Shown here: piece by piece, positions 62,167-64,000 of the stretch | Layout: every line of letters begins with the position of its first letter | Numbering within the stretch: position 1 is the stretch's first letter | Assembly (NCBI RefSeq): GCF_000974685.2 | Contig: NZ_AP018738.1 | Coordinates: forward strand, 2,418,001-2,482,000 | Length of the DNA: 64,000 bases | Direction of reading: 5' to 3' | From: Ferriphaselus amnicola | Lineage (GTDB): Bacteria; Pseudomonadota; Gammaproteobacteria; Burkholderiales; Gallionellaceae | Program-made: the position numbers and the translations under genes | Notes under the pieces: generated by a model | Databases searched by the model: none | What the model was told of the DNA's origin: nothing | Seen by the model: only the letters and a program-made list of their open reading frames with translations

Positions 62167-62254
62167 GATCACTCCCTAGCAGTTTTAAATGCCGTTGAAC
62201 CCGACTCCAATGCGCAGTCAAGTGGACTTTTCGCTGCGCATAAAGAGTACCACC

Positions 62255-63826
62255 TCAATCATCCAGCGACACGTTACGCGTCTCCGGCAGGAAGATCGCC
62301 CCTAAGACAAGTGCAAGCAAGAGCAAGGCGACCGGATACCAAAGTCCTGCGATCGCATTTCCTGCTTGGACGCTCAACAGAGTGATCATGAACGGCGACA
62401 TTCCCCCTATCCAACCCGCACTCAGATTATGCGGCAATGCCACGGCGGTGTAGCGCATGCGCGCTGGGAATAACTCGGCCAGCGTAGCCGTCTGCGGCCC
62501 AGTGATAAGTGCAACGGCGACCACCAGTATCACCAAGAGCAAAAAGATCATTGTACGGTTGACCTGCTGCGTATCAGCCAGCTCGCGCCAACCTTCAGCT
62601 TTCAGCGCCGCCATCAACGTGGCTGACTGAAATCCCGTGAGCTCGGCTTGTTGGCCGACCCGCACCCTCGTTTCTTCGGGCGCTGACGCGAGCTGGAGCG
62701 TGTAAGTCACGCCGAGTTTGGCGAGCAACTCCTGATTCCGCTCGCAGTCGTTACGTGCGGTGGTAAATGGGCTGTAAGCGCAAGCTGCCCCATGCAGCTC
62801 TACCGATACGTCACGATTGAATCGCTCTAAGGCTGGATTGCCGTAATGCAGCAGCCCTGTGTACACCGGAAAGATGGTCACGCTCCCCAGCAGCAAACCT
62901 GCCAGCAGTACCGGTCGGCGACCTATCCGATCCGACAGCCAGCCGAACAAGATAGTCAAAGGGAACAGCAATAAGGTGCTACTCATTACCAACGTCCCCA
63001 CCAGCTGCGGGTCGAGCCTGACCACACTCTTTAGGAAAACGCTGGTATAGACCTGCGACGAGAAGAACAGTAATGAGCCACCCGCCGAGATGCAGAAGAA
63101 CAACAGCGCCATGCGACCACGTGTCTTAGGATCAGCAAAACACTCGCGCAGCGGCGCGCTCGACAGCGCTTTGTTCTCACGTAAACGGCTGAATACGGGC
63201 GACTCATGCAGGTTCAAACGGCTTTTTAGCGAAACCAGCAAAAGTACCGCCGAGAACAGGAACGGCACCCGCCACCCCCATGTATTGAAATCATCGCCGC
63301 TCAGGAAGGCCTGAAGCAATAGGATCTGGAATGTGGAAACCAGAATGCCTAGTGGCCCCATCAATTGCAATACGCTGGTATAGATGCCGCGCTGGTTCGC
63401 GGGTGCGTGTTCGGTCAAATACACTGCCGACCCCCCGATCTCACCACCCACAGAAAAACCTTGCAGCAAGCGCAATACCAATAATAACGCCGGCGCCAAC
63501 ATCCCGACCTGATGATAGGTCGGCAACAAACCCACGCCGAACGTCGCGCCGCCCATCAATACCAACGTGGCAATAAAGATCGGACGACGACCATATTTGT
63601 CGGCCAGCGAACCAAACAAAGCCGCCCCCAATGGCCTCACCAACATCCCCACGCCGAACGTCGCCAAACTTGCCAGCAAGGCCGCGACTGGATTCTCGGG
63701 TGGGAAGAACAACACGCTGAAGTAGGTGGCTAGCGACGCGAAGGTAAGGAAATCGTACCACTCAAGGAACGTGCCGAAACACGCCGCGATGGCGACCTTA
63801 CGTTGAATGATTTTTGTTTCTGACAT
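62255..63826 (-). CDS. MFS metabolite:H+ symporter (ProP/ShiA type)
   Basis: Starting from the ATG at 63826 (GTG at 63841 possible), the protein has 523 aa. It has about 12 membrane segments and the MFS motifs GSLADKYGRRPIFIATL (after TM2) and GWLSDRIGRRPVLLAGL (after TM8), with RLLQGFSVGGEIGG in TM4. Between TM8-9 and TM10 is a large loop of ~100 residues containing two Cys (AACAYSPF, NDCERNQ), longer than in most relatives. Substrate unknown: proline/betaine, shikimate, citrate or dicarboxylate are family possibilities. Confidence 0.88.
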   Translation of the reverse strand: MSETKIIQRKVAIAACFGTFLEWYDFLTFASLATYFSVLFFPPENPVAALLASLATFGVGMLVRPLGAALFGSLADKYGRRPIFIATLVLMGGATFGVGLLPTYHQVGMLAPALLLVLRLLQGFSVGGEIGGSAVYLTEHAPANQRGIYTSVLQLMGPLGILVSTFQILLLQAFLSGDDFNTWGWRVPFLFSAVLLLVSLKSRLNLHESPVFSRLRENKALSSAPLRECFADPKTRGRMALLFFCISAGGSLLFFSSQVYTSVFLKSVVRLDPQLVGTLVMSSTLLLFPLTILFGWLSDRIGRRPVLLAGLLLGSVTIFPVYTGLLHYGNPALERFNRDVSVELHGAACAYSPFTTARNDCERNQELLAKLGVTYTLQLASAPEETRVRVGQQAELTGFQSATLMAALKAEGWRELADTQQVNRTMIFLLLVILVVAVALITGPQTATLAELFPARMRYTAVALPHNLSAGWIGGMSPFMITLLSVQAGNAIAGLWYPVALLLLALVLGAIFLPETRNVSLDD

Positions 63827-63841
63827 AGTGCGCAGCGCCAC

Positions 63842-64000
63842 TGGCGAATTTTCTAACGAGAAAAGCAGCGATAACCTCGCTCATGGGCAACCGGAACGAA
63901 CCGCTCGTGCGATGCTGAAAGTGTCATTTCACCTGCTCTGTGGGCGGCACTAGATTTATCGTGCGCGTCGGAAAAGCGAAGTCAGCACCATGTCGCGCCA
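63842..64000. other. right edge, no gene seen
   Basis: 159 bp upstream of the transporter with no supported frame; the promoter of that gene should lie here but none is clear. Confidence 0.4.

Overview
The window is about 64 kb of a Gram-negative proteobacterial chromosome, most likely a betaproteobacterium of the Nitrosomonadales/Gallionellaceae type. This is inferred from gene content and order only: pilMNOPQ-aroKB-dgt, the glnK-amtB block with a TorF-type porin, ubiB-ubiJ, nadD-rsfS-rlmH-maf-rng and aceE-aceF. No rRNA, tRNA or CRISPR array was seen. Roughly the right 36 kb is ordinary core genome; the left 27 kb is accessory and mosaic.

Left block (1-11,645, all minus strand). A six-gene cluster resembling a type II secretion/MSHA apparatus (PilO/GspM-like, GspC/PilP-like, a secretin lipoprotein with a C-terminal cohesin-like domain, three pseudopilins) lies upstream of a proline-rich exported protein, an SpvB/FG-GAP repeat protein and an RHS/YD-repeat protein that runs off the left edge. 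The SpvB and RHS halves, often one polypeptide, are separate genes here and each has its own signal peptide. No secretion ATPase or inner-membrane platform gene is visible.

Integron remnant (about 13,560-16,175). attC-like recombination sites define gene cassettes on the minus strand. One intact 70-bp attC (15,252-15,321) separates a cassette with a 163-aa protein from one with a bactofilin-like protein plus a small membrane protein. The next attC is split: its halves lie on either side of a 5'-truncated IS110/IS1111-type element. No integrase gene is visible.

Accessory operon (17,261-22,952, plus strand). Nine tightly packed genes encode a small unknown protein, an AAA+ ATPase, a DEDD 3'-5' exonuclease, a nucleotidyltransferase, a HAD-fold phosphatase of the RNA-repair type, two paralogous Cys-based phosphatases, a small membrane protein and a metallophosphoesterase. 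The content suggests nucleic-acid end processing or repair, possibly defensive. An XRE regulator and two lipoproteins follow.

Insertion boundary (24,906-27,508). comM is cut after about 279 codons. The foreign DNA begins with TGT and carries three TGCGACT repeats at 20-21 bp spacing, like a Tn7-family transposon end; a 541-aa gene next to it may be TnsE-like. The other comM half is not in the window.

Core region (27,526-63,826). ubiK; a TorF-glnK-amtB nitrogen operon with a sigma-54 promoter and an NtrC-type site; dgt, aroB, aroK and pilQPONM; mrcA (PBP1A); tolC; ubiB-ubiJ; rng-maf-rlmH-rsfS-nadD; aceF-aceE; a folate cyclo-ligase; ilvA; rpiA-phoU-ppx; a LexA-like repressor with an apparent self-operator; a NarL-type response regulator facing a degenerate histidine kinase; and an MFS transporter.
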